Source: Armatimonadaceae bacterium (GTDB taxonomy: Bacteria; Armatimonadota; Armatimonadia; Armatimonadales; Armatimonadaceae). Taken from it: a DNA stretch of 64,000 nucleotides. The translations under genes were made by a program, and so were the position numbers. This document shows positions 27,121-35,401 of the stretch, one piece after another. The notes under the pieces were generated by a model. The model was not told where the DNA came from, ran no database searches, and worked only from the letters and a program-made list of their open reading frames with translations. The stretch covers positions 9,781-73,780 of the forward strand of contig JAUJOK010000014.1 in the NCBI GenBank assembly GCA_030447685.1. Reading direction: 5' to 3'. Numbering within the stretch: position 1 is the first letter of the stretch; the number at the start of each line of letters is the position of its first letter.

Positions 27121-29755
27121 CAACAGCCAGCGCGCGGCGGCGTATGCGGAGCGCGGGCCGCTGCTGGTAGGGGCAGGGCCAGGAACGGGAAAGACGCGGA
27201 CGCTGACGGCGCGGGTTTTCCATCTGGTGCGCGAGCGGGGAGAGCGCCCGGAATCACTGCTGGCCCTCACCTTTTCCCGCCGCGCTGCCGAAGAGATGCG
27301 AGAACGGATCGCGGCGGAAGAGCCGGAAATTGCGCGCCGCGCCTTTATCAGCACATTCCACGCCTATGGCCATGACCTGCTGCGCCGTTACTGGCAGGAG
27401 GCGGGCCTGCCGCCGCGCCCGCTTCTGCTGGACCGTACCGATGCGTTCGCCCTGCTGGAGCGGCGCGTCGGGACGCTGGGACTGAATACGCTGCGCTATC
27501 TTCATGACCCGACCTTTCCTTTGCCGGATATTCTCTCCGCCATCACCCGCGCCAAGGAGGACTTGATCGCGCCGGATGAGTTCGCGGCCCGCGCGGCGGC
27601 GTGCGGAGACGAGCGGCTGAAGGAGGTTGCGGCGGTTTATCGGGTTTATGAGGACCTGCTGCGCGAAGCAGGCGCAGTCGATTTCGCCGATCTGGTGGCG
27701 CGGCCCGTGCGCCTGCTTCAAAACAATCCGCGCCTGCTCCACGCCGAGCGGGCGCGATGGCGGCATCTGCTGATAGATGAGTATCAGGACGTAAACCGGG
27801 CAGGCGCGCTTCTGGTTCGCCTGCTGGCCGGAGACGACGGCGCGGGGTTATGGGCGGTCGGCGATCTGCGGCAGGCTATCTATGCCTTTCGCGGCGCATC
27901 CCCGGCCAACGTCTCCGCGTTCGAGACGGATTATCCTACCGGTCGGCGGACGGAACTCGCTGTCAATTACCGTTCCCGACCCAACCTGGTCACGCTTTTC
28001 GGCGCGACGCAACAGCAGCAGCATTCCCGTGGCAGCGAGGACGCGCCCCTCTGGCATGCCTCGCGGGACGGGGAAGCGGCAGCGGTGCTGGCCGTCGCCG
28101 CCGATGACGACGCGCAGGCCATGGGAATCGCCCGGCGAATGCGCCGCTTTACGGACGAGGGCTATTCGTGGGGGCAGCAGGTAGTATTGTGCCGCACGCG
28201 CGCCCAGGCGGCGGCGATGCAGGAGGCGCTGCGGGCGCGGGATGTTCCTGTTCAATCGCAGCAGGAAGGGGGGCTGCTTGCCTGCCCGGACATAAAGACG
28301 CTGCTGATTCTGCTGTCGCGTGCGTTTGAGCCGCACGGCCCGGCCCGACACAGCCTGCCTGATCTGCCTGAAGAGTTGTCGGGCACAGATAACGTCGTAG
28401 CTTTTCTGGCGCAGGCGCTGTTCGGTCCGTATGGCCTGGCGCGGCGCATGGAAAACGGGGCCGCCGTGGCGCGTCTGCTGGCGCTGGCCCAGGCTTTCCA
28501 GGAGCGCGCCTCAATACTCATAGGCGGCGAGGAGACACAGGGACGGGCATTTCTGCGGCATATCCGGCGCATGGCGCGCCTGGGCGGCGTGCCCTTCGAA
28601 GAGGATTCCGCCTGCGAGTCCGATGCCGTTCGCGTCCTGACCGTTCATGCCTCCAAAGGTCTGGAGTTCCCGGTCGTTTTCGTGCCGAATCTGTCTCAGG
28701 GGAAGTTTCCGGCGCGCGGCAGACCGTCGTTGCTTTCTCCACTCCCGCGCTCCGAGGGCGAAACCGAAACCGATGATGGCGAAGAAGAGACACGTCTGTT
28801 CTTTGTCGCCCTGACGCGGGCGCGCGATCACCTTATTCTGTCGCGAGCGGAGCGGTACAACGGACGTTCCGCCGCGGCATCGCCGCTGCTGACCTGCCTG
28901 GACGGCGCGGTAGGTTTACAGCGGGAGGTGTGGGACGCAGCCCCCCCCGCCCCCAGCCGCGCAGCGGCATCTGAGCCGCCCTCCGAGCGTGGGGGTGCCG
29001 GAAGTGTCTCCCCTTCTCCCCAAGCTGGGGAGAGGGGGCCGGGGGGTGAGGGCCGAGGCAGGGGGGGCCAACCCGCTCCTCTCGAAGCCCGTGATGCGGA
29101 ACTCTATCTGCGCTGCCCCCGCCGCTTCTTTTATGAACGGGTACTCGCTCTGCCGCATGCGGAGACGCATCCCTACAGCGGGTTTCAAAAAGCCGTGCGA
29201 CATGCCCTGCGCGCCGCCGGAGAAGGCGCGAACCCGGCGGCGGCTTTCCAGGCCTATTGGCCGCAGGTGGGGCCGGACCCGGCCCACCCGCACGAAGAGA
29301 TTTATCGATTGGCGGCGGAAGAGATCCTCACGAGCCTGCCACCGGAAACGGTTCCGCCGCAGCATCCGGCGACGGCAGTGGAGACGCTGACTGTAGCTCT
29401 GGAGCAGGGAACGCTTTCTGTCCGTCCCGACGTTTCACACGACTCCGCGCGGCTGGAATGTCACACCTTCCGTAAGCCGCCGAAGGAAGACAAAGTCGAA
29501 GTGAGCGGGCGTCACTCGCTGCTTCGCGAAGCCGCCGAGCAGGCTGGCGCGCCGAGCGGGCAGGTCATCCTGCATCTGCGTTATGTCACGGCGGGGCAGA
29601 CGCTTCCCGTCCCGGACAAGCCTGCACAGCGCAAAAAACACCTGGCAAAATACAACGAGGCGCTTCGGGGCATCCGTCTTCAGGTCTTCTCCGCTGCTCC
29701 CGACGATGCCGATGACTGCCCCGCCTGCCCCTACTTTTTCCTCTGCCCGGCGTAG
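27092..29755 (+). CDS. UvrD/Rep-family helicase with C-terminal PD-(D/E)XK-like region
   Basis: The frame is open from 26861, but real homology begins only at DNSQRAAAYAERGPLLVGAG. The start is uncertain; a TTG at 27092 after GGGGAGGGGG, both inside the repeat, is one choice (887 residues). Helicase motifs in order: GAGPGTGKTRTL; TFSRRAAEEMRERI; LLIDEYQDVNRAG; WAVGDLRQAIYAFRG; AVNYRSRPNLV; VHASKGLEFPVVFV; FVALTRARDHLILSRAE. About residue 650 a Pro/Gly stretch encoded by another repeat occurs. The C-terminus (ELYLRCPRRFFYERVL to CPACPYFFLCPA) resembles RecB-type nuclease domains with a Cys-bound Fe-S cluster, but the D-ExK residues are not clear. Likely DNA repair or anti-invader role. Confidence 0.88.
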   Translation: MGGGGKYSLDNSQRAAAYAERGPLLVGAGPGTGKTRTLTARVFHLVRERGERPESLLALTFSRRAAEEMRERIAAEEPEIARRAFISTFHAYGHDLLRRYWQEAGLPPRPLLLDRTDAFALLERRVGTLGLNTLRYLHDPTFPLPDILSAITRAKEDLIAPDEFAARAAACGDERLKEVAAVYRVYEDLLREAGAVDFADLVARPVRLLQNNPRLLHAERARWRHLLIDEYQDVNRAGALLVRLLAGDDGAGLWAVGDLRQAIYAFRGASPANVSAFETDYPTGRRTELAVNYRSRPNLVTLFGATQQQQHSRGSEDAPLWHASRDGEAAAVLAVAADDDAQAMGIARRMRRFTDEGYSWGQQVVLCRTRAQAAAMQEALRARDVPVQSQQEGGLLACPDIKTLLILLSRAFEPHGPARHSLPDLPEELSGTDNVVAFLAQALFGPYGLARRMENGAAVARLLALAQAFQERASILIGGEETQGRAFLRHIRRMARLGGVPFEEDSACESDAVRVLTVHASKGLEFPVVFVPNLSQGKFPARGRPSLLSPLPRSEGETETDDGEEETRLFFVALTRARDHLILSRAERYNGRSAAASPLLTCLDGAVGLQREVWDAAPPAPSRAAASEPPSERGGAGSVSPSPQAGERGPGGEGRGRGGQPAPLEARDAELYLRCPRRFFYERVLALPHAETHPYSGFQKAVRHALRAAGEGANPAAAFQAYWPQVGPDPAHPHEEIYRLAAEEILTSLPPETVPPQHPATAVETLTVALEQGTLSVRPDVSHDSARLECHTFRKPPKEDKVEVSGRHSLLREAAEQAGAPSGQVILHLRYVTAGQTLPVPDKPAQRKKHLAKYNEALRGIRLQVFSAAPDDADDCPACPYFFLCPA
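28941..29068. repeat. palindromic element inside the helicase frame
   Basis: A GC-skewed stretch with a hairpin at its core (CTTCTCCCC-AAGC-TGGGGAGAGGGGG) and flanks rich in CCCC and GGGG. It is related in style to the elements at 26981 and 57997. It is read through in frame and gives a low-complexity linker between the helicase and nuclease-like parts (SPSPQAGERGPGGEG). Confidence 0.55.
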
Positions 29756-29830
29756 GCTGTCTTCCGCCCTTCCCCTCCGCACCGTAGTTTCCAGGGTGAA
29801 TCCGTGGCTTTATGCAAAGGAAAGACACCC

Positions 29831-31117
29831 ATGCTCAAAACAGACAATATTTCGTCCTTCCCCGCCCAGTTTTCCGTTGTCCGCTCTGCCGTGCTGAACC
29901 GTTCCGACCTGACGGCGAACAACAACAAGTTCTATGTGCTGGAGCTGCATGAGGCGGCGGGTAAATATCGCCTGTTTACGCACTATGGGCGTGTCGGGAC
30001 GGTGGGAATGCGCGAGGCGCGCTTTGCGGATGACCGGGAAGCGCTGGAGCGCGAGTTTGAGCGGATTCTGCGGGAAAAAACCGGCCCGAAAAAAGGCTAT
30101 GTTCCGGTGGATGTCGCCAAAGCGGTTGTCGGCAGTGAGGCGCTGCAAACACAGACGGCGGATAGCTATGCCCAAACGCGCGGCGTGCGCTGCCCCTCAG
30201 CGCTGCACCCCTCCGTCGCGCGCTTTATCGACCATATCTATGATGAATCGAAGACGGAACTGGTGCGCCGCATCGACACGCCGCTGGGCGCGCTGACCAG
30301 GGAGCAGATCGAGCGCGGCACGGACAAGCTGCGCGCGTTGCGCTTCGCCATCGCGCGTGGGCGCGAGGATCGTATCCTGGCGCTGTCATCGCAGTACTAC
30401 TCGCTCGTCCCCCACCGCTTCGGCAGGCGTATAGCATTGGAGGAGGCGGCCATCAGCAGCATAGAGAAGGCGGACGAGGAAGAAGAACTTTTGCAGCTTA
30501 TGCGCGACGTTTTCTTTGTTCAGGGAGCGATGGATGCCGAGACCGACCGCAAGTACCGTGCGCTCGGCGCGCAGATTGAAGCGATGGAGGCGGACGACCC
30601 GGAAACGCGCCGGGTGACGCGGCAGATTCTGGATACGCAGTCGGCCCGCCACGGCTTCAACATCAAGGTCGGCCAGGTTTTTCGCGCCTGCCTTCCCGAC
30701 GAGCGCGCCCGTTTCGATGCCGCGCCCGGCAACAATCGCTTGCTGTTCCACGGCTCCCGAAATTCCAATATGGTCGGTATTCTTTCGCGCGGACTTCTGG
30801 TAGCGCCCAAAAACGTGCCCGTCAGTGGTTATATGTTCGGCAAGGGTATCTACTTCGCCGACCAGAGCACCAAGTCCGCGCAGTATTCCGGGCTGTGGGA
30901 CGACGGCAAGCGCGGCGGTGTCGGTTACCTGTTTCTGGCCGATGTCGCGCTGGGCCGCATCAAAAAACAGCGGGTGCCCGTTTACCGGGAAGAAGCGCCG
31001 GACGGCTTCCATTCCGTGCAGGGCTGCAAAGGCCTGTGCCTGCTCCATAACGAGTTTATCATCTATCGGCGGGAACAGTGCACTATCCGTTACGTCGCCG
31101 AAATTAAGAAAGCCTGA
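29831..31117 (+). CDS. bacterial poly(ADP-ribose) polymerase with WGR domain
   Basis: 428 residues from ATG 29831 with AAAGGAAAG ahead. WGR domain about 20-100 (NNKFYVLELHEAAGKYRLFT, HYGRVGTVG), which in PARPs senses DNA ends. The helical regulatory domain spans about 120-255 (SSQYYSLVPHRFGRR). The ART catalytic domain spans about 265-428 with the H-Y-E triad: His307 (LLFHGSRNSN), Tyr341 (GYMFGKGIYFAD) and Glu408 (LLHNEFIIYRR). The His-Tyr spacing of 34 equals that of human PARP1. It should polymerise ADP-ribose from NAD+ when bound to DNA breaks. It is unusual in bacteria (known from Herpetosiphon). It follows the helicase-nuclease gene by 75 bp and is 5 bp before the PolX-like gene. Confidence 0.95.
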   Translation: MLKTDNISSFPAQFSVVRSAVLNRSDLTANNNKFYVLELHEAAGKYRLFTHYGRVGTVGMREARFADDREALEREFERILREKTGPKKGYVPVDVAKAVVGSEALQTQTADSYAQTRGVRCPSALHPSVARFIDHIYDESKTELVRRIDTPLGALTREQIERGTDKLRALRFAIARGREDRILALSSQYYSLVPHRFGRRIALEEAAISSIEKADEEEELLQLMRDVFFVQGAMDAETDRKYRALGAQIEAMEADDPETRRVTRQILDTQSARHGFNIKVGQVFRACLPDERARFDAAPGNNRLLFHGSRNSNMVGILSRGLLVAPKNVPVSGYMFGKGIYFADQSTKSAQYSGLWDDGKRGGVGYLFLADVALGRIKKQRVPVYREEAPDGFHSVQGCKGLCLLHNEFIIYRREQCTIRYVAEIKKA

Positions 31118-31122
31118 ACCAG

Positions 31123-31650
31123 ATGAGCCGGGACATGGACACTTCGTATATCGATCAAAAAGGCCGCACACGCTGGCAGCGCAACGACGAGATTGCCGAA
31201 AAGCTCAAGGAGCTGGCGGACTTCCTCGTTATTGGCGGTTACGACGAATCGCACGCCGCGCGCTATCCCCGGCTGGCCTATGCAATCTCCCGGCACCCGG
31301 AATCTATTGTCCACCTGCACCACCAGGGACGCCTGAGCGAGATACCCGGCGTCGGCGGAACTATCGCGACAATCATCGGGGAGCTTATCGAAACCGGAAC
31401 CTGCCATAAGATGGAAGCGCCGATACAGGAAGACCGCCTGAACCCGCCGCGCACCGTGCTGGAGATAACCGCTATTCCCCGCTTCGGGGCGAAGATGGCG
31501 CGGACGCTGTATCAGGAATACGGGATCGACAGTCTGGACAGCCTGAAAAATGCTCTGGATGCGGGTGTTCTGGACGCCGTGCCAGGGATGGGCAGAAAAA
31601 CCGTGGAAACCGTGCGGCAGCATCTGGCCGAGCGCGGGAAAGACGGATAA
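31123..31650 (+). CDS. stand-alone PolX N-terminal (8-kDa plus HhH) protein
   Basis: 175 residues. Residues about 20-95 match the N-terminal 8-kDa domain of family X polymerases (IAEKLKELADFLVIGG, first HhH IPGVGG at 74-79). Residues about 105-170 match the next helix-hairpin-helix units (IPRFGAKMARTLYQEYGIDS and VPGMGRKTVETV). The sequence stops exactly where the nucleotidyltransferase core of PolX should start, so it has no polymerase or PHP domain. In DNA polymerase beta this part binds 5'-phosphates at gaps and carries the lyase. The gene starts 5 bp after the PARP stop, so they are one operon. A role as DNA-gap sensor or dRP lyase partner of PARP is inferred. ATG 31135 is an alternative start. 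Confidence 0.8.
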   Translation: MSRDMDTSYIDQKGRTRWQRNDEIAEKLKELADFLVIGGYDESHAARYPRLAYAISRHPESIVHLHHQGRLSEIPGVGGTIATIIGELIETGTCHKMEAPIQEDRLNPPRTVLEITAIPRFGAKMARTLYQEYGIDSLDSLKNALDAGVLDAVPGMGRKTVETVRQHLAERGKDG

Positions 31651-31706
31651 AGGCAAAGGATTGTTTGCCTGCTGCGTCGAATCCCACGGGAGGGAGCAGC
31701 AATCCG

Positions 31707-32627
31707 ATGAAAAAACTGAACCGGGAAGCATTCGAGCACGCCGCCGCCTTTGTCCGGGGCCATGCCCGCGCCGTCGATCAGCGGCTGTTCGACTACTATT
31801 TTACGGACGGCGCGGCGGACGCCGTTTGTGCGGCAGTGGCGGCCTATCAGAACAGCGACGGCGGGTTCGGTCATTCGCTTGAACCCGATTTTCGCCTGGA
31901 AGCGTCGTCCCCGCTGGCGACCACGGTCGGGTTTCAGTATCTGCGAAATGTCGGTGCGTCGTCCAATCAGCCGCTGGTTCAGACCGGTATCGCCTACTTT
32001 GTCCGAACCTTCGATGCGGCGCGCGAACGCTGGGAGAAAGTTCCGCCGGAGGTGAACCATGTTCCCCGCGCCTTCTGGTGGGAATACGATGAATCCGCCG
32101 CCGCTCAGCCGGGCTTCCAGCCGAACCCCGGCGCGGAGATTGTCGGCTATCTGCATGCCTACAGAACGCTCGTTCCAACAGATTTTCTGTATCAGGCGAC
32201 CGATCTGGCGCTCCGCCACCTGGAAACGCAGCCGGACGCTTTAGAGATGCATGACGCGCTGTGCTATCAGCGTCTGGCGGAAAATCTGCCGGAGCCGCAG
32301 AAATCCGAAGCCTGGGACAAACTGCGCCGTGCCGCCGCCGTTATCGTTCCCCGGAACCCCGACGAGTGGACGGGCTACACGCCAACACCGCTTCTCTTTG
32401 CGCCCTCGCCCCAATCGCCGCTGGCCTCTGTCTTCGGGGATACGCTGCTGGAACATGATCTGGACCGGCTGATCGAGCGGCAGACCCCCGAAGGATGCTG
32501 GTCGCCCGCCTGGTCCTGGGGCCGCTACGAAGACATTTGGAAAACCGCCGAGCGCGAGTGGCAGGGCTTTATCACCGTCCAGACCCTCAAAACCCTCGCC
32601 GACTATGGCCGGATTGCGCCTCTGTAA
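31707..32627 (+). CDS. terpenoid-cyclase-like alpha/alpha-toroid protein
   Basis: 306 residues from ATG 31707 with GGGAGGGAG upstream. The sequence has prenyltransferase/squalene-cyclase-type QW-like repeats (VAAYQNSDGGFGHSLEPDF near residue 45; LIERQTPEGCWSPAWSWG near 260), which build an alpha/alpha barrel. The catalytic DXDD of hopene cyclases is not seen, so a cyclase function is not supported. Related stand-alone proteins are mostly uncharacterised. It follows the PolX-like gene by 56 bp on the same strand and may be co-transcribed. Confidence 0.75.
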   Translation: MKKLNREAFEHAAAFVRGHARAVDQRLFDYYFTDGAADAVCAAVAAYQNSDGGFGHSLEPDFRLEASSPLATTVGFQYLRNVGASSNQPLVQTGIAYFVRTFDAARERWEKVPPEVNHVPRAFWWEYDESAAAQPGFQPNPGAEIVGYLHAYRTLVPTDFLYQATDLALRHLETQPDALEMHDALCYQRLAENLPEPQKSEAWDKLRRAAAVIVPRNPDEWTGYTPTPLLFAPSPQSPLASVFGDTLLEHDLDRLIERQTPEGCWSPAWSWGRYEDIWKTAEREWQGFITVQTLKTLADYGRIAPL

Positions 32628-32707
32628 GCTGTTCTTTTCCGAATCGCCGCCGCTTGCCGGAGTAACTGCAATGAACATGCTTTACTTTGGGAGGAGGCAC
32701 GGAAGAT

Positions 32708-33454
32708 ATGAATACAGCAGCGACAACGAGCGGCGGCGACAGCGCACAGGCGGCGATGACGACACTTGTTGAGGAGGCTGTGGAGGCGAAGCTGAGGTCG
32801 CGCGATCCTTTTACCGCGCTCGACATCTCCAACGAACTGAAGGCCCGCAGCTTTCCCGTACGGCACGGCGAGGTAGCAGTGGTGGTGCGCGACATCTATG
32901 CATCTGGCGCGATGGGCCATTACGATTACGACCGGCGCTTGATCGATGTGGTGACTGAGTCGGGGAAAAAGCGGACGCAGGCGTTTCTGTATCTGCACGA
33001 CGCGGTCAAGGAGCGGCAATACACGGCGCGCAGCCAGGACGCGCTGCCGCCGGTCCCCCCGGATCAGGCCCGCAGTCTGGATGATGCGGTCGCGGCAGGG
33101 AACCCACTGTCACCGCTCGCGACGATTCATCAGACAGGGAAGACTTCACGCCCCCGCGCCCTGTCTCCGGCAAAGCGTTCGCGGCATCGACGGGACGGCG
33201 CGCTGCCGATACCGCGCGCCCTGGTACAGCAGGCCGGGTGGCAGGTCGGAGCGACGCTGGCGCTTTCGGTGAACGGGACAGCGGGATTGAGGCTGGAACC
33301 GGCGAGCAACGGGAGTGGTGATGCGGCTATCGTCCGGGTCTGGGGGGACCTTCGGGTGCGGGTGTGCCGGACGAAGCTGCGAGGCACGGCGCTTACGATA
33401 GGCAGTGTGCGTTTCCAGGTGGAAAAGAGCACGCTGCGGGCTGAGCCGGAATAA
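32708..33454 (+). CDS. hypothetical protein with AbrB-like C-terminal segment
   Basis: 248 residues from ATG 32708 with GGAGGAGG 11-18 nt ahead. The N-terminal half (about 15-110) is helical and charged; the segment DPFTALDISNELKARSFPVR resembles a winged-helix. A basic Pro-rich linker (about 135-165) follows. Residues about 165-205 (LPIPRALVQQAGWQVGATLAL) look like a SpoVT/AbrB swapped-hairpin strand set, and the end is beta-rich. A DNA-binding role is plausible, but I do not recognise a named family. Confidence 0.6.
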   Translation: MNTAATTSGGDSAQAAMTTLVEEAVEAKLRSRDPFTALDISNELKARSFPVRHGEVAVVVRDIYASGAMGHYDYDRRLIDVVTESGKKRTQAFLYLHDAVKERQYTARSQDALPPVPPDQARSLDDAVAAGNPLSPLATIHQTGKTSRPRALSPAKRSRHRRDGALPIPRALVQQAGWQVGATLALSVNGTAGLRLEPASNGSGDAAIVRVWGDLRVRVCRTKLRGTALTIGSVRFQVEKSTLRAEPE

Positions 33455-33458
33455 GCTG

Positions 33459-33591
33459 CCCCGTCCCAAAAGGAACGGTCTGCTTCGTGGGGAGAAGCCC
33501 GCTAAAGCGGGTTGTATTACCCGGCAGGCATTTCAGCAGCCCCATTTATGGGGCTTTTCTTTCTGAACAGCCCGTTCCTTCAGGGACGGGG
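33459..33591. repeat. intergenic element of four hairpins with inverted ends
   Basis: The ends are inverted copies of each other: CCCCGTCCC-AAAA-GGAACGG at 33459-33478, and on the other strand CCCCGTCCC-TGAA-GGAACGG at 33591-33572. Each end is itself a stem. Between them are AGCCCGC-TAAA-GCGGGTT (33496-33512) and AGCCCC-ATTTAT-GGGGCT plus TTTCTTTC (33538-33562). The last looks like a terminator for the plus-strand gene. The layout resembles REP-type mobile palindromes. Confidence 0.6.
33538..33562 (+). terminator. hairpin with T-rich tail after the AbrB-like gene
   Basis: AGCCCC, 6-nt loop ATTTAT, GGGGCT, then TTTCTTTC. The stem is short, but the tail fits an intrinsic terminator on the plus strand. 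Confidence 0.5.
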
Positions 33592-33594
33592 CTA

Positions 33595-35325
33595 TTATCC
33601 GCCGTTGGATGCCGCTGTTCCTGCCAGCATCTCGCGGGCGTGCTGCAAAACCGTGTCGGTGAGGCGTGCGCCGCCGAGCATACGGGCGACCTCCTGAACG
33701 CGGCCCTCGGCGTCCAGGTGCGTCACCTGCACGACGGTGCGCTCTTTGTGAACGCGCTTCTCGATATACAGGTGCTCGCTGCCGCGCGAAGCGATCTGCG
33801 GCAGGTGCGTGATGCACAGAATCTGCGCGGTTTCACCCAGCTTCGCCAGTTTCTCGGCAAGCACGCTCCCGGTGCGCCCGCCGATGCCGGTATCCACCTC
33901 ATCGAACACCAGCGTCGGGACGGAAAGAATCCGTGCCAGCACCGATTTCATCGCCAGCATGACCCGGCTGATCTCGCCGCCGGAGGCGATTTTCGCCAGC
34001 GGTTTCAGCGGCTCGCCAGGGTTAGGGGAAAGCAGGAACTCGACATGATCGGCACCTTTGGCGGTAACCGGGCGCGGCTCCACGGCGACGGAAAAGCGCG
34101 TGGCGGTCATCGCCAGGTCGGCAAGCTCCTTCATCACGGCTTTGGCGAAGGGGGCGGCGGCTTTTTTGCGCGCTTCGGTCAGCTTCGCAGCCCGCGCCTC
34201 CAGTTCCCGGCCCGACGACTCGCACAGCGTTTCCAGTTCCGCAATACGCGATTCCGCGTTTTCCAGCGTGTCCAATCGCTCCGCGATCTCCTCGCGGTAG
34301 CACAGCACCTCTTCCAACGTGTCGCCGTACTTTCGCTTCAGCGTCCGCAGTGTATCCAGGCGCGTTTCTATCTGCTCCAGCCGCTCCGGATTGAACTCTA
34401 TCTCATCCCGGTAGGTGCGAACATCGCGGGCGGCCTCCTCGGCGGCATACAGGGCGTTTTGGAGCGATTCCAGCAACGGGCTGAGCCGCTCGTCCAACTT
34501 CGCCGCGTGCTCGATCTCCGCCACCGCCGTGGTCAGGCCGTCTAAAGCGCCGCCGCTTTCTCCCATAGACGAGGTTCGTCCCCGCGCTGCCGCACCGCCG
34601 CCGCCACCGTGCAGCGCGGCATATGCCCCGCCTGCCGCCTCGTGCAGCTTTTCCGCGCTTGCCAGCCGTATCCGCTCCGCCAGAAGCTCTTCCTCCTCGG
34701 CGGGTTTGGGAGCGGCGGCGTCTATCTCGTCGCGCTGGAACTGAAGCAGATCGAGGGTGCGGGCGCGCTCGCGGGCGTCCTGTTTGAGCGCGGCCAGTTC
34801 CCGCGCCGCCGCCTGCGCATGGGAATGCGCCTCTACCACTGCCGCCTTGAGTTCGAGCGTCTTCGGGCCGCACCAGGCATCCAGAATATCGGCGTGGCGC
34901 TCCACGGCAAGCAGCGACTGGTGCTCATGCTGGCCGTGGATGTCCACCAGGGCATCACCCAGTGTCTTCAGCATACCTACCGTCGCGGGCCGCCCATTGA
35001 TCCGCACGGACGATTTGCCGGAGGCGGAAAGGTCCCGCGACAAAAGCAGCAGTCCGTCTTCCGACTCGACGCCCGACGCTTCCAGCGCCTCGCGCAGCCG
35101 CTCGTTGTCGTCCTCGACCGTGAAAGCCGCTTCGACCCGCGCCCGATCCGCGCCGTGACGCACGGCATCCGCACCCATGCGCTCGCCCAGCACCAGGGCC
35201 ATCGCATCCATCAGGATGGATTTCCCCGCGCCCGTTTCGCCGGTCAGGATGTTCAGGCCCGGCCCGAACGCCAGGCGCAGCCTATCCACCAGGGCAAAGT
35301 TTTCGATGGAGATTTCGGTAAGCAT
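33595..35325 (-). CDS. recN: DNA repair protein RecN
   Basis: 576 residues, usual length. SMC-like ATPase of double-strand-break repair, which gathers DNA ends for RecA. N-terminus MLTEISIENFALVDRL; Walker A GETGAGKS near residue 30; long coiled coils about 150-370; ABC signature ASGGEISRVMLAMK; Walker B PTLVFDEVDTGIGG; D-loop TGSVLAEKLAKL; His switch CITHLPQIA. A promoter sits so close that the mRNA may be leaderless. It lies last in the run nadK, small membrane gene, recN; NAD kinase and RecN are neighbours in many bacteria. Confidence 0.96.
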   Translation of the reverse strand: MLTEISIENFALVDRLRLAFGPGLNILTGETGAGKSILMDAMALVLGERMGADAVRHGADRARVEAAFTVEDDNERLREALEASGVESEDGLLLLSRDLSASGKSSVRINGRPATVGMLKTLGDALVDIHGQHEHQSLLAVERHADILDAWCGPKTLELKAAVVEAHSHAQAAARELAALKQDARERARTLDLLQFQRDEIDAAAPKPAEEEELLAERIRLASAEKLHEAAGGAYAALHGGGGGAAARGRTSSMGESGGALDGLTTAVAEIEHAAKLDERLSPLLESLQNALYAAEEAARDVRTYRDEIEFNPERLEQIETRLDTLRTLKRKYGDTLEEVLCYREEIAERLDTLENAESRIAELETLCESSGRELEARAAKLTEARKKAAAPFAKAVMKELADLAMTATRFSVAVEPRPVTAKGADHVEFLLSPNPGEPLKPLAKIASGGEISRVMLAMKSVLARILSVPTLVFDEVDTGIGGRTGSVLAEKLAKLGETAQILCITHLPQIASRGSEHLYIEKRVHKERTVVQVTHLDAEGRVQEVARMLGGARLTDTVLQHAREMLAGTAASNGG

Positions 35326-35333
35326 TCCTGCCC

Positions 35334-35362
35334 ATTATACCGCGCCGCACACGATGGTACAA
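35334..35362 (-). promoter_or_regulatory. recN promoter, near-leaderless
   Basis: Minus strand: TTGTAC at 35362-35357, 17-nt spacer, TATAAT at 35339-35334. The ATG begins 8 nt after the -10 box, so the mRNA would have a leader of about 0-3 nt. No LexA-type box was recognised here. Confidence 0.65.
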
Positions 35363-35401
35363 ACAGTTTGCCTATATGAGCGAAGAGGACGCCCCTGGTT
35401 T

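Noticed and set aside
31707-32627. Squalene-hopene cyclase
   Set aside because: Only about 300 residues and no DXDD motif; the toroid fold is supported, but not the reaction.
33459-33591. CRISPR array or tracr-like RNA
   Set aside because: There are hairpins but no regular repeat-spacer pattern and no cas gene in the window.
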